A stretch of 43,712 nucleotides of DNA from an uncultured Oscillospiraceae bacterium (GTDB taxonomy: Bacteria > Bacillota > Clostridia > Oscillospirales > Ruminococcaceae). Shown here in pieces: positions 24,935 to 32,494 of the stretch. The notes under the pieces were generated by a model, which searched no databases, had not been told where the DNA came from, and saw only the letters and a list, made by a program, of their open reading frames with translations. Each line of letters opens with the position of its first letter. The first letter of the stretch is position 1. The stretch lies in the NCBI GenBank assembly GCA_900548355.1, contig URKR01000016.1, positions 1-43,712 on the forward strand, read 5' to 3'. The position numbers and the translations under genes were made by a program.

Positions 24935-25437
24935 TCCGGCTTCTGGTGCTCGACGTTGACGGTACGATGACCGACGGCGGCGTCTATTATGATTCGACCG
25001 GCAATGAGCTGAAAAAGTTCGCGATCAAGGATGGCGCCGTCATTGCGCTGGCCCGTGCCGCCGGCATCCGGGTCATGATCTGCACCGGGCGGGCCTGCGC
25101 GGCGGTGGAGCGCCGCGCCGCCGACCTGCACATCGACTATGTCTTTCAGGGCGTTGCCGATAAGGCCGCGTTTTTGCAGGGCTTTTTCGCCGAGCATGGC
25201 CTGACGCGGGAGGAAGTCGCCTATTGCGGCGACGATCTCAACGACCTGGCCGGCATGGCGCTCTGCGGTTTTGTGGCCGCCCCGGCCGACGCGACCCCCG
25301 CGGTGGCGGCGCGCGCCGATTACCGCTGCCCGCGCCGCGGCGGCGAAGGCGCCGTGCGGGATGCGGTTGAGGAAATCCTGCGCCGCGAGGGCAAACTTGC
25401 ACAGGCAGCCTGCGCGGCGTTTGGCGCCGAACTGTGA
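24931..25437 (+). CDS. KdsC-type HAD phosphatase
   Basis: A 168-residue HAD phosphatase without a cap domain, as in KdsC. Motif I is LDVDGTMTDGG, motif II the Thr in ICTGR and motif IV GDDLNDLAG. KdsC removes phosphate from KDO 8-phosphate before CMP transfer. Here it would act on the product of the coupled aldolase gene (4-nt overlap) and supply the KdsB-like enzyme. The substrate is not provable from sequence; a 9-carbon acid phosphate is an alternative. Confidence 0.85.
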   Translation: MIRLLVLDVDGTMTDGGVYYDSTGNELKKFAIKDGAVIALARAAGIRVMICTGRACAAVERRAADLHIDYVFQGVADKAAFLQGFFAEHGLTREEVAYCGDDLNDLAGMALCGFVAAPADATPAVAARADYRCPRRGGEGAVRDAVEEILRREGKLAQAACAAFGAEL

Positions 25438-25451
25438 TGACGAGGTGTTCC

Positions 25452-28091
25452 ATGAAAGCTCTTTCCACCCTGTACAGCCGGCACCGGGCCGGGGTGCTGG
25501 CGGCGCTGGCCGCCGGGTTGTGCCTGGTGTTGGCCGCGCTGCTCTGGCTGGCCCAGGTGCGCCCCAACGCCGCCAAAAGCCTGAGCACCCGCCTCAGCGA
25601 CGATTATACGCTGCAGTCCGACCCGATTGAAGACGGCGTTACCCAGACCTTTTCAACCGACGAAGACCTGCTGGCCATCGGGTTTGTTTTTGGCACCGCG
25701 GGTGACCAGCCCGCCGGTGCGCTGGAACTGACGCTGGCCGACGCCGATACCGGCGAGGTGCTGGCCCGCTCTACCGGCGAGATGGCGAACATCATCCCGG
25801 GGCAGTACACCGCCCTCGGGCTGGATGCGCCGGTCGCCGGCGTGGCCGGGCGGCGGTATCTTGTCACCCTGGCGCCCGCCTATTCCGGCGAAGGCCGGCT
25901 GACCATCGGCCATTCCGACGGCGCCACATTGTGGGAGGATACGCTGACCGTCAACGGCCAGGCCGTGGACGGCACCCTTGCGCTGCTCATCACCACCCGG
26001 ACAATCGGCGGTTTTCTGTCACGGTTCTTCCTGGCGGTGGCGGTGGCGGCGGCGGCGCTCGCGTTTTTGGGCATCCGGGCAGCGCTGCGGCACAAAATTG
26101 CGCTGCACAAGCTTGTTTTCGGGCTGGTGCTCGGGTTCGGGCTGCTCTACTGCGCCGTGCTGCCGCCGTATGCCGCGCCGGATGAAAAGTACCACATCAA
26201 CCAGAGCTTTACGCTGGCCTGCCGCTGGGCCAACCTCTTCAGCGAAGAGGACTGGCGCATGGGCAACGTGCCGATCAACACCTCCTACCGGCGTGAGCAT
26301 GACCAGAATGCGCTGCTGCAAAACGAGAACACGACGGTGTTCACCTGGCAGGAGATGACCGAAAACCTGCTGACCCTCTCGCCCGATGCGTTCGACAGCC
26401 ATGTGGAGCTGGCCGAATACCAGACCGACCGCAACCCGCTGCTCTACCTTGTCAGCGCGGCGGGGGTTTTCCTCGGGTTTGTGCTGCGGCTCGGCTTTGT
26501 GCCCACACTGCTGCTGGGGCGGCTTGCAAATCTGCTGCTGTTTGCGGCGCTCGCGGCTGTAGCCGTGCGCTGGGCGCCGTTCGGCCGGCGGGTTCTGGCC
26601 GCGGCCGCCCTGCTGCCAATGACGCTGCACCTGGCGGCCTCCTTCAGCCGGGATTCGGTTCTGCTGGGGCTGGCCTTTGCCTTTACCGGGCTCTGCCTGC
26701 GGGCCATCTTTGGCGGTGAGGGCAAGCCGATGGCGGCCCCGCTGGCGCTGGGGCTGGCTTTGTGCGGCGTGCTGCTGGCCCCGGCCAAGGTTGTTTACCT
26801 GCCGTTGGCCGCGCTGTTTTTGCTGGTGCCGGCCGTGCGTCTGGGCCGCCGCCCGGCGCTGAAAAAGGCCGCTTACGCCCTGGCCTGCCTGGCGCTGGTG
26901 TTCCTGCTCAATGGCGCGATGCTGGCCGGTCAGCTTTCGCCCGAGCCCGCCCAGGCCGAGGCTGAAACGACGTCCGCCGAAACTGTGGCCGCCGAAACCG
27001 TAGCCGCCGCCCCGCAGCACGCCGCGCCCGAACCCGAGACGACGGCTGCCGCGGCGGATACCGGCGAAACCGCGGCCGATGATTACCTGGCCGCCATGCC
27101 GGAGGACTACTATGAGCGCACGCCCGAAGGGTTTGTCAAACGGCTGTACTACTGTGTCGAGCGCCGGACCGACGTGGCCGAAAGCGAGATTGCCTTCTGG
27201 GCGCAGGCGCTGCGTGAAGGCGATGTGACCGCGGCGCTGCTCGGGCAGAGCTTCTTCTTCAGCCCGGCCGAGATGGAATCCACCTCCCTGACCGATGAGG
27301 AGTTCATCCGGGCGGCTGCGCTCTGCTACCTTGACCGCGACACGCTGCGCGAAAAGCCCGACGAAGCGGCCGGGACCCTGGAACTTTTTGCCGAAATCGG
27401 CCGCGTTGCCTTCTTCAAAGGGTATTATTCAAGTGAAGAATGCGCGAATCTCATGGCAGAAAGCGGCATCCAGCCCGGTATGGAGGACGCCGCCCGCTAT
27501 CCGCTGGACCGCAGCGAGCTTGCCGCCGAAGTGGAAGCGGCCCGCGCCGTCCGCGCAACCCAAAGCACCGCTGCACCGGAGGATGAAATCACCTTCACCC
27601 CGGGGTATATCCTGACCCATATCCCGGCCACCGTGCTGCTTGTGGTGCGCACGCTGGCCGCCGAAACCGACAACGCGCTGCGCGGTTTGGTCGGCGGGCT
27701 GCTGAGTTACAACTCGCTCGAACTCGGCTGGGGCTGGGTGATTGCGCTGTATCTGCTGCTGGCCTTTGCGGCCCTGCCCGCCGAAGGGGAGGGCGAAGGC
27801 AGCGGCCCGCTGGCCGGGCGGTACCGGGTGCTTTGCCTGCTGGCCGCGCTGTGCTGCTGCGCGCTGGTGCTGGCCGGCTGCATTGTCTGGACGCCCACCT
27901 ATTATGAGACGGTCTATGGCTTCCAGGGGCGGTATCTGCTGCCGGTTTTGCCGCTGGCGCTGCTGGCCGGCGCGCCCCGCGGCATCCGCCTGCCCGGCGG
28001 AAGGGAAGCCGAAGGCCAGCTTGTCACGGCGCTCTGCCTTGTGCAGGTGGGGGTGCTGCTCAACATCATGCTGGCTGTGATCGCGCGGTAA
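25452..28091 (+). CDS. DUF2142 membrane protein with DUF4214-like insert
   Basis: An 879-residue polytopic protein. TM1 is at residues 12-35, then a beta-rich external domain (40-185), then about ten helices of DUF2142 type (PPYAAPDEKYHINQSF near 245, FQGRYLLPVLPL near the end). Between two helices lies a soluble insert: an Ala/Glu/Thr-rich linker (497-545) and a helical domain (555-665) with EGFVKRLYYCV, FFFSPAEM and EEFIRAAALCYLDRD, resembling the Ca/glycan-associated DUF4214 repeat. It is probably a GT-C-like glycosyltransferase or polymer-handling protein. GAGGTG precedes the ATG. Confidence 0.75.
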   Translation: MKALSTLYSRHRAGVLAALAAGLCLVLAALLWLAQVRPNAAKSLSTRLSDDYTLQSDPIEDGVTQTFSTDEDLLAIGFVFGTAGDQPAGALELTLADADTGEVLARSTGEMANIIPGQYTALGLDAPVAGVAGRRYLVTLAPAYSGEGRLTIGHSDGATLWEDTLTVNGQAVDGTLALLITTRTIGGFLSRFFLAVAVAAAALAFLGIRAALRHKIALHKLVFGLVLGFGLLYCAVLPPYAAPDEKYHINQSFTLACRWANLFSEEDWRMGNVPINTSYRREHDQNALLQNENTTVFTWQEMTENLLTLSPDAFDSHVELAEYQTDRNPLLYLVSAAGVFLGFVLRLGFVPTLLLGRLANLLLFAALAAVAVRWAPFGRRVLAAAALLPMTLHLAASFSRDSVLLGLAFAFTGLCLRAIFGGEGKPMAAPLALGLALCGVLLAPAKVVYLPLAALFLLVPAVRLGRRPALKKAAYALACLALVFLLNGAMLAGQLSPEPAQAEAETTSAETVAAETVAAAPQHAAPEPETTAAAADTGETAADDYLAAMPEDYYERTPEGFVKRLYYCVERRTDVAESEIAFWAQALREGDVTAALLGQSFFFSPAEMESTSLTDEEFIRAAALCYLDRDTLREKPDEAAGTLELFAEIGRVAFFKGYYSSEECANLMAESGIQPGMEDAARYPLDRSELAAEVEAARAVRATQSTAAPEDEITFTPGYILTHIPATVLLVVRTLAAETDNALRGLVGGLLSYNSLELGWGWVIALYLLLAFAALPAEGEGEGSGPLAGRYRVLCLLAALCCCALVLAGCIVWTPTYYETVYGFQGRYLLPVLPLALLAGAPRGIRLPGGREAEGQLVTALCLVQVGVLLNIMLAVIAR

Positions 28092-28140
28092 AGGCGCGCT
28101 GCGCCGCATCTTTCCCGGCGGCTGCCGGCCGCCGGAACAA

Positions 28141-28163
28141 GGCGCCCGTATAATGGGACGCCG
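28141..28163 (+). repeat. Left direct repeat of the hairpin element
   Basis: A 23-bp sequence starting GGCGCCCGTA and ending GGGACGCCG. It recurs with two mismatches at 28395-28417, on the other side of the element. It is itself weakly self-complementary. Confidence 0.7.
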
Positions 28164-28394
28164 CAGCGTGTCGAGAAACTCGACACGCTGCAAAAGGGGC
28201 AACAGCCGCGCACGGCTTTGCCTAACGCGGCTATTTCCCCTTTTGGAAACCCCTTCGACAAAATTTTACGGCAAATCGCGCACTCGGAGCAAAGCTCCTC
28301 GCACACAATTTGCCGCAAAATTTCCCTGGAGGTGTCTCCGTCGTCGGCGCATGTCCGCCGACGGAGACGGATTTTGACTTTTTTGACAGTCTGA
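28164..28394 (+). mobile_element. MITE-like element made of four hairpins, long copy
   Basis: This 231-bp non-coding block consists of four successive hairpins. The first, 28164-28190, is a perfect 12-bp stem starting CAGCGTGTCGAG. The others are 28191-28246 (CAAAAGGGG/CCCCTTTTG), 28261-28323 (CGGCAAAT/ATTTGCCG) and 28335-28367. The ends read CAGCGTGTC and, inverted, CAGACTGTC, an imperfect terminal repeat. It is bounded by 23-bp direct repeats. A shortened copy in the opposite orientation lies at 34676-34757. It separates the GT4 gene from the upstream operon genes. Confidence 0.7.
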
Positions 28395-28417
28395 GGCGCC
28401 CGTAGAACGGGACGCCG
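28395..28417 (+). repeat. Right direct repeat of the hairpin element
   Basis: Second copy of the 23-bp flank (GGCGCCCGTA..GGGACGCCG), ending 14 bp before the GT4 start codon. Confidence 0.7.
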
Positions 28418-28431
28418 TTTTGTTGCTGATT

Positions 28432-29574
28432 ATGACGATCTGTTTTTTTTCAACCCAATACCTGCCCACGCCGGGCGGGGTCGAGCGGTATACCTGGAAC
28501 CTTGCGCTGCGCACGGTGCGCGACGGCGGCCGGGCGATTGTGGTGACCAGCGCGCTGCCCGGCCTGCCTGGCCATGAAATTGACGCCGACGGCATCGAAA
28601 TATACCGGCTGCCGGTGTTTGCGGCCATGGGCGGGCGGTTTCCGGTGCTGCGGCCGGGGCCGGGCTTCCGGGCGCTGTGCCGCCGGCTGTTTGCCAACCC
28701 GATCGACTTTGCGGTTATTCAGACCCGCATGTATGTCGAAAGCGTCTGGGCGGCGCAGGCGCTGCGCCGACGGCACATCCCCGCGCTTGTCATTGACCAT
28801 TCCACCGGCTATATGCCGATGGGCGGCGGCCTGCCGGGCCTGGCCGGGCGGGTGTATGAGCAGCTTGCCTGCCGGCTCATCGCGGCAACCGGCGCCCCGT
28901 TTTACGGGGTTTCTTCGGCGGTGGTGCGCTGGCTGGCGGCCTTCGGGGTCAAGGCGGCCGGCACGCTGCCGAACGCGGTGGACCCGGCCGCCCTGGCGGC
29001 TGAAAACGCCGCCGACCCTTTCGACTGGCGCGAGGCGCTGGGCCTTGCCCCCGGTGCCGGGCTTGTCGCTTTCATCGGCAGGCTGATCCCCGAAAAAGGG
29101 GCCGTCGCTTTGGCCGAAGCGGTGGCAACGTTGCCCGGCGTGACGCTGGCGGCTGCCGGCGCCGGCCCGGAAGAAGAAGCCCTGCGCGCAGCCGGCGCCA
29201 AGGTGCTCGGCGCGCTGCCCCACCACCGGGTGGTGCAGCTCCTCACCCAAGCCGATGTCTATTGCCTGCCCACCCGCTATGCCGAAGGTTTCCCCACCAC
29301 GCTGCTGGAGGCGGCGGCCTGCGGCTGCCCGATCCTGTGCACCCCGACCGCCGGGACCGAGGAACTGCTGCCCGGCCCGCGTTACGGTACGCTGTTAACC
29401 GATACAAGCCCCGCCGCCCTGCGTGAAGCGCTGCGCCCCTTGCTGGAAGACCCTGCGGCCGCGCGCGCGCGCGCCGCGGCCGCCCGTGCGCGGGTGGAAG
29501 CCCACTTTACATGGGACGCCGTGTTTGCTACAATAAAGGCAATCGCGGAGCGCGCCGCCGCATCCGCCCGATAA
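28432..29574 (+). CDS. GT4-family glycosyltransferase
   Basis: A 380-residue GT-B retaining transferase that uses a nucleotide sugar, likely in glycan assembly on the cytoplasmic face. Visible features are the N-terminal acceptor loop YLPTPGGVERY, the donor-domain opening VAFIGRLIPEKG and the E-x7-E type motif AEGFPTTLLEAAACG. The ATG at 28432 gives MTICFFSTQYLP, a normal GT4 start. A TTG at 28420 is also in frame. No good ribosome binding site is present, and the element inserted just upstream probably replaced the native leader. Confidence 0.88.
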   Translation: MTICFFSTQYLPTPGGVERYTWNLALRTVRDGGRAIVVTSALPGLPGHEIDADGIEIYRLPVFAAMGGRFPVLRPGPGFRALCRRLFANPIDFAVIQTRMYVESVWAAQALRRRHIPALVIDHSTGYMPMGGGLPGLAGRVYEQLACRLIAATGAPFYGVSSAVVRWLAAFGVKAAGTLPNAVDPAALAAENAADPFDWREALGLAPGAGLVAFIGRLIPEKGAVALAEAVATLPGVTLAAAGAGPEEEALRAAGAKVLGALPHHRVVQLLTQADVYCLPTRYAEGFPTTLLEAAACGCPILCTPTAGTEELLPGPRYGTLLTDTSPAALREALRPLLEDPAAARARAAAARARVEAHFTWDAVFATIKAIAERAAASAR

Positions 29575-29583
29575 GGAGCCAAC

Positions 29584-30303
29584 ATGCCTAGACTTTTGAT
29601 CGTGATCCCCGCCTACAACGAGGAAGAAAACATCGAACGGGTGGTTGACGGGCTGATCCGCAACTTCCCGCAGTATGATTATATTGTTGTCAACGATGGC
29701 AGCAAGGACAAGACGGCCGCGGTCTGCCGCGCGCGCGGTTACCGGCTTATTGACCTGCCGGTCAATCTCGGGCTGGCCGGGGCGTTCCAAACCGGGCTGC
29801 GCTATGCGGCTGAAAACGACTACGACTGCGCCATGCAGCTGGACGCTGACGGCCAGCACCGGCCCGAATACATCGAGCCCATGCTGGAAGCGCTGGAGCA
29901 GGGGGCCGATATCGTGATCGGCAGCCGGTTCCTGACGGTGAAAAAGCCCAAGACGCTGCGGATGCTTGGCAGCTATATCATCAGCTGGTCTATCCGGCTG
30001 ACAACCGGCCGCGCCATCTGTGACCCGACAAGCGGGATGCGGATGTTCAACCGCGCCATGGTGGAGGAATTCGCCCAGCACCTCAACTATGGCCCTGAGC
30101 CCGATACCATCAGCTACCTCATCAAGAACGGCGCGAATGTCCGGGAAGTGCAGGTCCAGATGGGGGAGCGCACGGCCGGCCACAGCTACCTGACCATGTG
30201 GAAAAGCGTGCAGTACATGGTAAAAATGTCGATCTCGATCTTGCTGATCCAGTGGTTCCGCAAGCGGGATACCGAAACCCCCTACCCGGAAAGGAGCCTG
30301 TAA
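29584..30303 (+). CDS. GT2 polyprenyl-phosphate glycosyltransferase (DPM1-like)
   Basis: A 239-residue GT-A enzyme that likely loads a hexose onto undecaprenyl phosphate for use by the GT-C enzymes downstream. It shows VIPAYNEEENIERVV at the start, the metal site LDADGQHRPEY and DPTSGMRMFNR. The C-terminal membrane domain of longer GtrB-type enzymes is missing, but a hydrophobic MSISILLIQWF remains near the end. It starts 10 bp after the GT4 stop with AAGGAG, so it is in the same operon, and DUF2304 follows 4 bp later. Confidence 0.9.
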   Translation: MPRLLIVIPAYNEEENIERVVDGLIRNFPQYDYIVVNDGSKDKTAAVCRARGYRLIDLPVNLGLAGAFQTGLRYAAENDYDCAMQLDADGQHRPEYIEPMLEALEQGADIVIGSRFLTVKKPKTLRMLGSYIISWSIRLTTGRAICDPTSGMRMFNRAMVEEFAQHLNYGPEPDTISYLIKNGANVREVQVQMGERTAGHSYLTMWKSVQYMVKMSISILLIQWFRKRDTETPYPERSL

Positions 30304-30307
30304 GCCT

Positions 30308-30670
30308 ATGTTTGCCGACCAGATGCTGATCCGTATCTGCCTGATTATCGGCAGCCTGCTGGCTGCGATCTTTGTGCTGCGCAGGGTGCGCCAGGCCAAG
30401 GTTCAGATCGAGGACACAATTTACTGGCTGTGTTTCAGCGCGGTGCTGCTGGTGCTGGCGTTTTTCCCCGGTATTGCCTACTGGGCTTCCCACCTGCTCG
30501 GCTTCCAGAGCCCGATCAACTTTGTCTATGTCGTCATCATCTTTTTGCTGCTGGCGCGCCAGTTTTTCCTCTCTATCCGCATCAGCCAGATGGATTCCCG
30601 GCTGCGGATCCTGACCGAGCAGGTTGCGCTGAACCAGGAAAAGCAGGAGCGCGAAAAGCTTGACCTGTAA
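30308..30670 (+). CDS. DUF2304 membrane protein
   Basis: A 120-residue protein with three hydrophobic segments (about 8-24, 38-58 and 68-86) and a charged, coiled tail (ISQMDSRLRILTEQVAL). It belongs to DUF2304, whose members commonly follow a DPM1-like GT2 gene, as here, with only 4 bp between stop and start. It is probably a membrane partner of that transferase. There is no enzymatic motif. Confidence 0.85.
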   Translation: MFADQMLIRICLIIGSLLAAIFVLRRVRQAKVQIEDTIYWLCFSAVLLVLAFFPGIAYWASHLLGFQSPINFVYVVIIFLLLARQFFLSIRISQMDSRLRILTEQVALNQEKQEREKLDL

Positions 30671-30706
30671 GCGGCGCCGCGCTTTCGGCCTTGGCCGGCC
30701 GGCGGC

Positions 30707-30735
30707 TTGCCACAGGCGGGTGCGTATGGTACAAT
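30707..30735 (+). promoter_or_regulatory. Internal promoter
   Basis: TTGCCA (30707-30712) and TACAAT (30730-30735), spacer 17 bp, before the small gene at 30787. Confidence 0.7.
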
Positions 30736-30786
30736 AGAAAATAAGAACGGCGTTTTGTATATCGACGCGGAAAGAAGGTTTTCCCT

Positions 30787-31080
30787 ATGGCGTTTAGCCC
30801 AAAACTGACCTATAAGGGCCGGCCGCTTGTGCGGTGCGGCAACGATATCTACTACGGCAACATGACCGACCCGTATATCGTGTATCTGCAAATCCTCAAC
30901 ACCAGGAAGGAGAACGGGGTCGATGTGGCGGACAAAGTCCACATCATCCTGCTTTCTACCGATGATTCCAAGCCCCTGCCCGAGCGTATCGTCCGCCAGG
31001 CCAACAAAGCCGGGCTGTTCAACGCGCTTTCGTTCGGCGATATCATGCTGCGCAGCCAGCTCAAGGGCGGGCAGAAGTAA
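30787..31080 (+). CDS. Conserved-looking small protein of unknown function
   Basis: A 97-residue soluble protein that I do not recognise. It has no signal peptide or membrane segment. The chain is rich in beta-type sequence (LVRCGNDIYYGNM, VDVADKVHIILLSTDD), with a helical end (PERIVRQANKAGLF). It has its own promoter and strong terminator, so it is expressed independently of the glycan genes around it. AGAAGG lies 9 nt before the ATG. It could be a small regulatory or housekeeping protein; no function is proposed. Confidence 0.8.
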   Translation: MAFSPKLTYKGRPLVRCGNDIYYGNMTDPYIVYLQILNTRKENGVDVADKVHIILLSTDDSKPLPERIVRQANKAGLFNALSFGDIMLRSQLKGGQK

Positions 31081-31086
31081 ACAAAC

Positions 31087-31131
31087 GTTCCCCGCCCGAA
31101 GGGTTGCCTTTGGGCGGGGAACATTCTTTTT
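31087..31131 (+). terminator. Terminator after the small protein gene
   Basis: GTTCCCCGCCC (31087-31097) pairs with GGGCGGGGAAC (31112-31122) and is followed by ATTCTTTTTG. Confidence 0.9.
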
Positions 31132-31204
31132 GTGGGTTGAGCGTTTGGATACGGCGTTTCGCATCTGAACGCCCGGCCCTACCTTTTGTAAGGAGCGATC
31201 CCCT

Positions 31205-32491
31205 ATGCCCACTTCCTCCCGCCCCGGCGCCGCCCATGCGGCGGCGCTGGCGGGGCTGCTCGGCTGCCTGGCGCTTGCGCTGCTGTGCTACCACGACCTT
31301 GCCGGCGGCACCCTCCTGGTCCACAATGACTACGACAGTTACGCCCTTCAGGCCGAAAACTGGCTGCACGGTTCGCTCGGCATTGAAAACGGCGAGAATT
31401 ACCCCTGGCTGGAACTTGCGATTTTTGAAGGCCGGTACTACCAGTCCTTCCCGCCGGTGCCGGCTGTGTTTCTGCTGCCCTGGGTGGCGGCGGCCGGTTC
31501 AGCCGCGGGCGTGCCTTCCAACCTGATCTGCGGGCTGTTCGGGCTGCTGGCGGCGGCCGGGGTGTACGCGGCGTTCTGGCGGCGGGGCGCGGAACCCGCT
31601 GCGGCCGTTTTCTTTTCGCTGTTCTGTGCAGCGGGCTCCAACCTGTTCTGGCTTATGACCAGCGGCGGGGTCTGGTTTTTGGCCCAGGTAGTCGGTTTCT
31701 GCCTGGCGGCCTGGGGGCTGTTCTGGGCCCAGGGAACCAGGGCCGGCGAACATGCGCTGGCCGGGTTCTGCTTTGCGGCGGCGGTCGGCTGCCGGCCGTT
31801 TTATGTGCTGCCGCTTGTGCTGTGGGGACTGTGGGAACTGCGGGGGGCCGTGCGCGGCCAGCTGCGGCCGGCTGTGCTGCTGGCGGCCTATGCGCCGGTC
31901 GCGCTGGCTGCGGCTGCGATGATGGGGTATAATTTTGCCCGGTTTGGCTCGGTGGTGGAATTCGGCCACAACTACCTGCCGGAGTTTCAGCGCGCCGAAC
32001 ACGGCCAGTTCAGCCTGGCCTATCTGCTGCCGAACCTTCTCAACCTGCTGCGCCCGGTCACGCTGGATGCGGCCGGCCGGCTGCAGTTTGAACATTTCAA
32101 CGGCTTTTGCTTCTTCCTCGCAAATCCGCTGTTTCTCTTCTGGTTTGCGGCGGGGGGCGCGGCCGTTTGGCGATGGCTGAAATCACAAAACGGAAAAAGA
32201 ATAGAGTCTTATACAAGCTGTATAGACCGGGCCGCCCCCGGCCCTCTCCCTTTCCCGCAGGGCGGCGCGGTGTTGGGCGGCTGTTTTGCGGCGGCCGTGC
32301 TGCTGACCTGCATGCACCGCACGCTTGGCGGGTGGCAGTTCGGGGCGCGGTATCTCGTTGACCTGCAGGTTTACCCGCTGCTCTGGTTTTTGGCCCGGCC
32401 GGGCAAAGCGCCGCGCGCCGGGGCCTGGGCGCTTTGCGGCGCGGCGGTGGTGTTCAATCTCTATGGCGCGGTCTATATGCTGGGGGTGTGA
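31205..32491 (+). CDS. GT-C-like polytopic glycosyltransferase
   Basis: A 428-residue membrane protein with about ten helices. An acidic motif sits in the first external loop (LVHNDYDSYALQAENWLHG), as in GT-C/PMT-type enzymes that use polyprenyl-phosphate sugars. A YYQSFPPVPAVFLLP segment follows. Between two late helices lies a hydrophilic stretch of about 30 residues (SQNGKRIESYTSC on) whose DNA (32180-32230) is clearly AT-richer than the rest, possibly a small insertion. TAAGGAG lies 8-9 nt before the ATG. Likely partner of the GT2 enzyme above. Confidence 0.7.
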   Translation: MPTSSRPGAAHAAALAGLLGCLALALLCYHDLAGGTLLVHNDYDSYALQAENWLHGSLGIENGENYPWLELAIFEGRYYQSFPPVPAVFLLPWVAAAGSAAGVPSNLICGLFGLLAAAGVYAAFWRRGAEPAAAVFFSLFCAAGSNLFWLMTSGGVWFLAQVVGFCLAAWGLFWAQGTRAGEHALAGFCFAAAVGCRPFYVLPLVLWGLWELRGAVRGQLRPAVLLAAYAPVALAAAAMMGYNFARFGSVVEFGHNYLPEFQRAEHGQFSLAYLLPNLLNLLRPVTLDAAGRLQFEHFNGFCFFLANPLFLFWFAAGGAAVWRWLKSQNGKRIESYTSCIDRAAPGPLPFPQGGAVLGGCFAAAVLLTCMHRTLGGWQFGARYLVDLQVYPLLWFLARPGKAPRAGAWALCGAAVVFNLYGAVYMLGV

Positions 32492-32494
32492 GCG

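Noticed and set aside
22538..25437. Reading the KdsB/KdsC genes as proof of LPS and a Gram-negative host
   Set aside because: SCIFF, the T-box, CsoR and the PPi-PFK point to Clostridia, and no Lpx, KdsA or outer-membrane genes are seen.
28141..28417. A CRISPR-like reading of the flanking direct repeats
   Set aside because: Only two repeats, no regular spacers, no cas genes; the content matches the mobile hairpin element at 34676.
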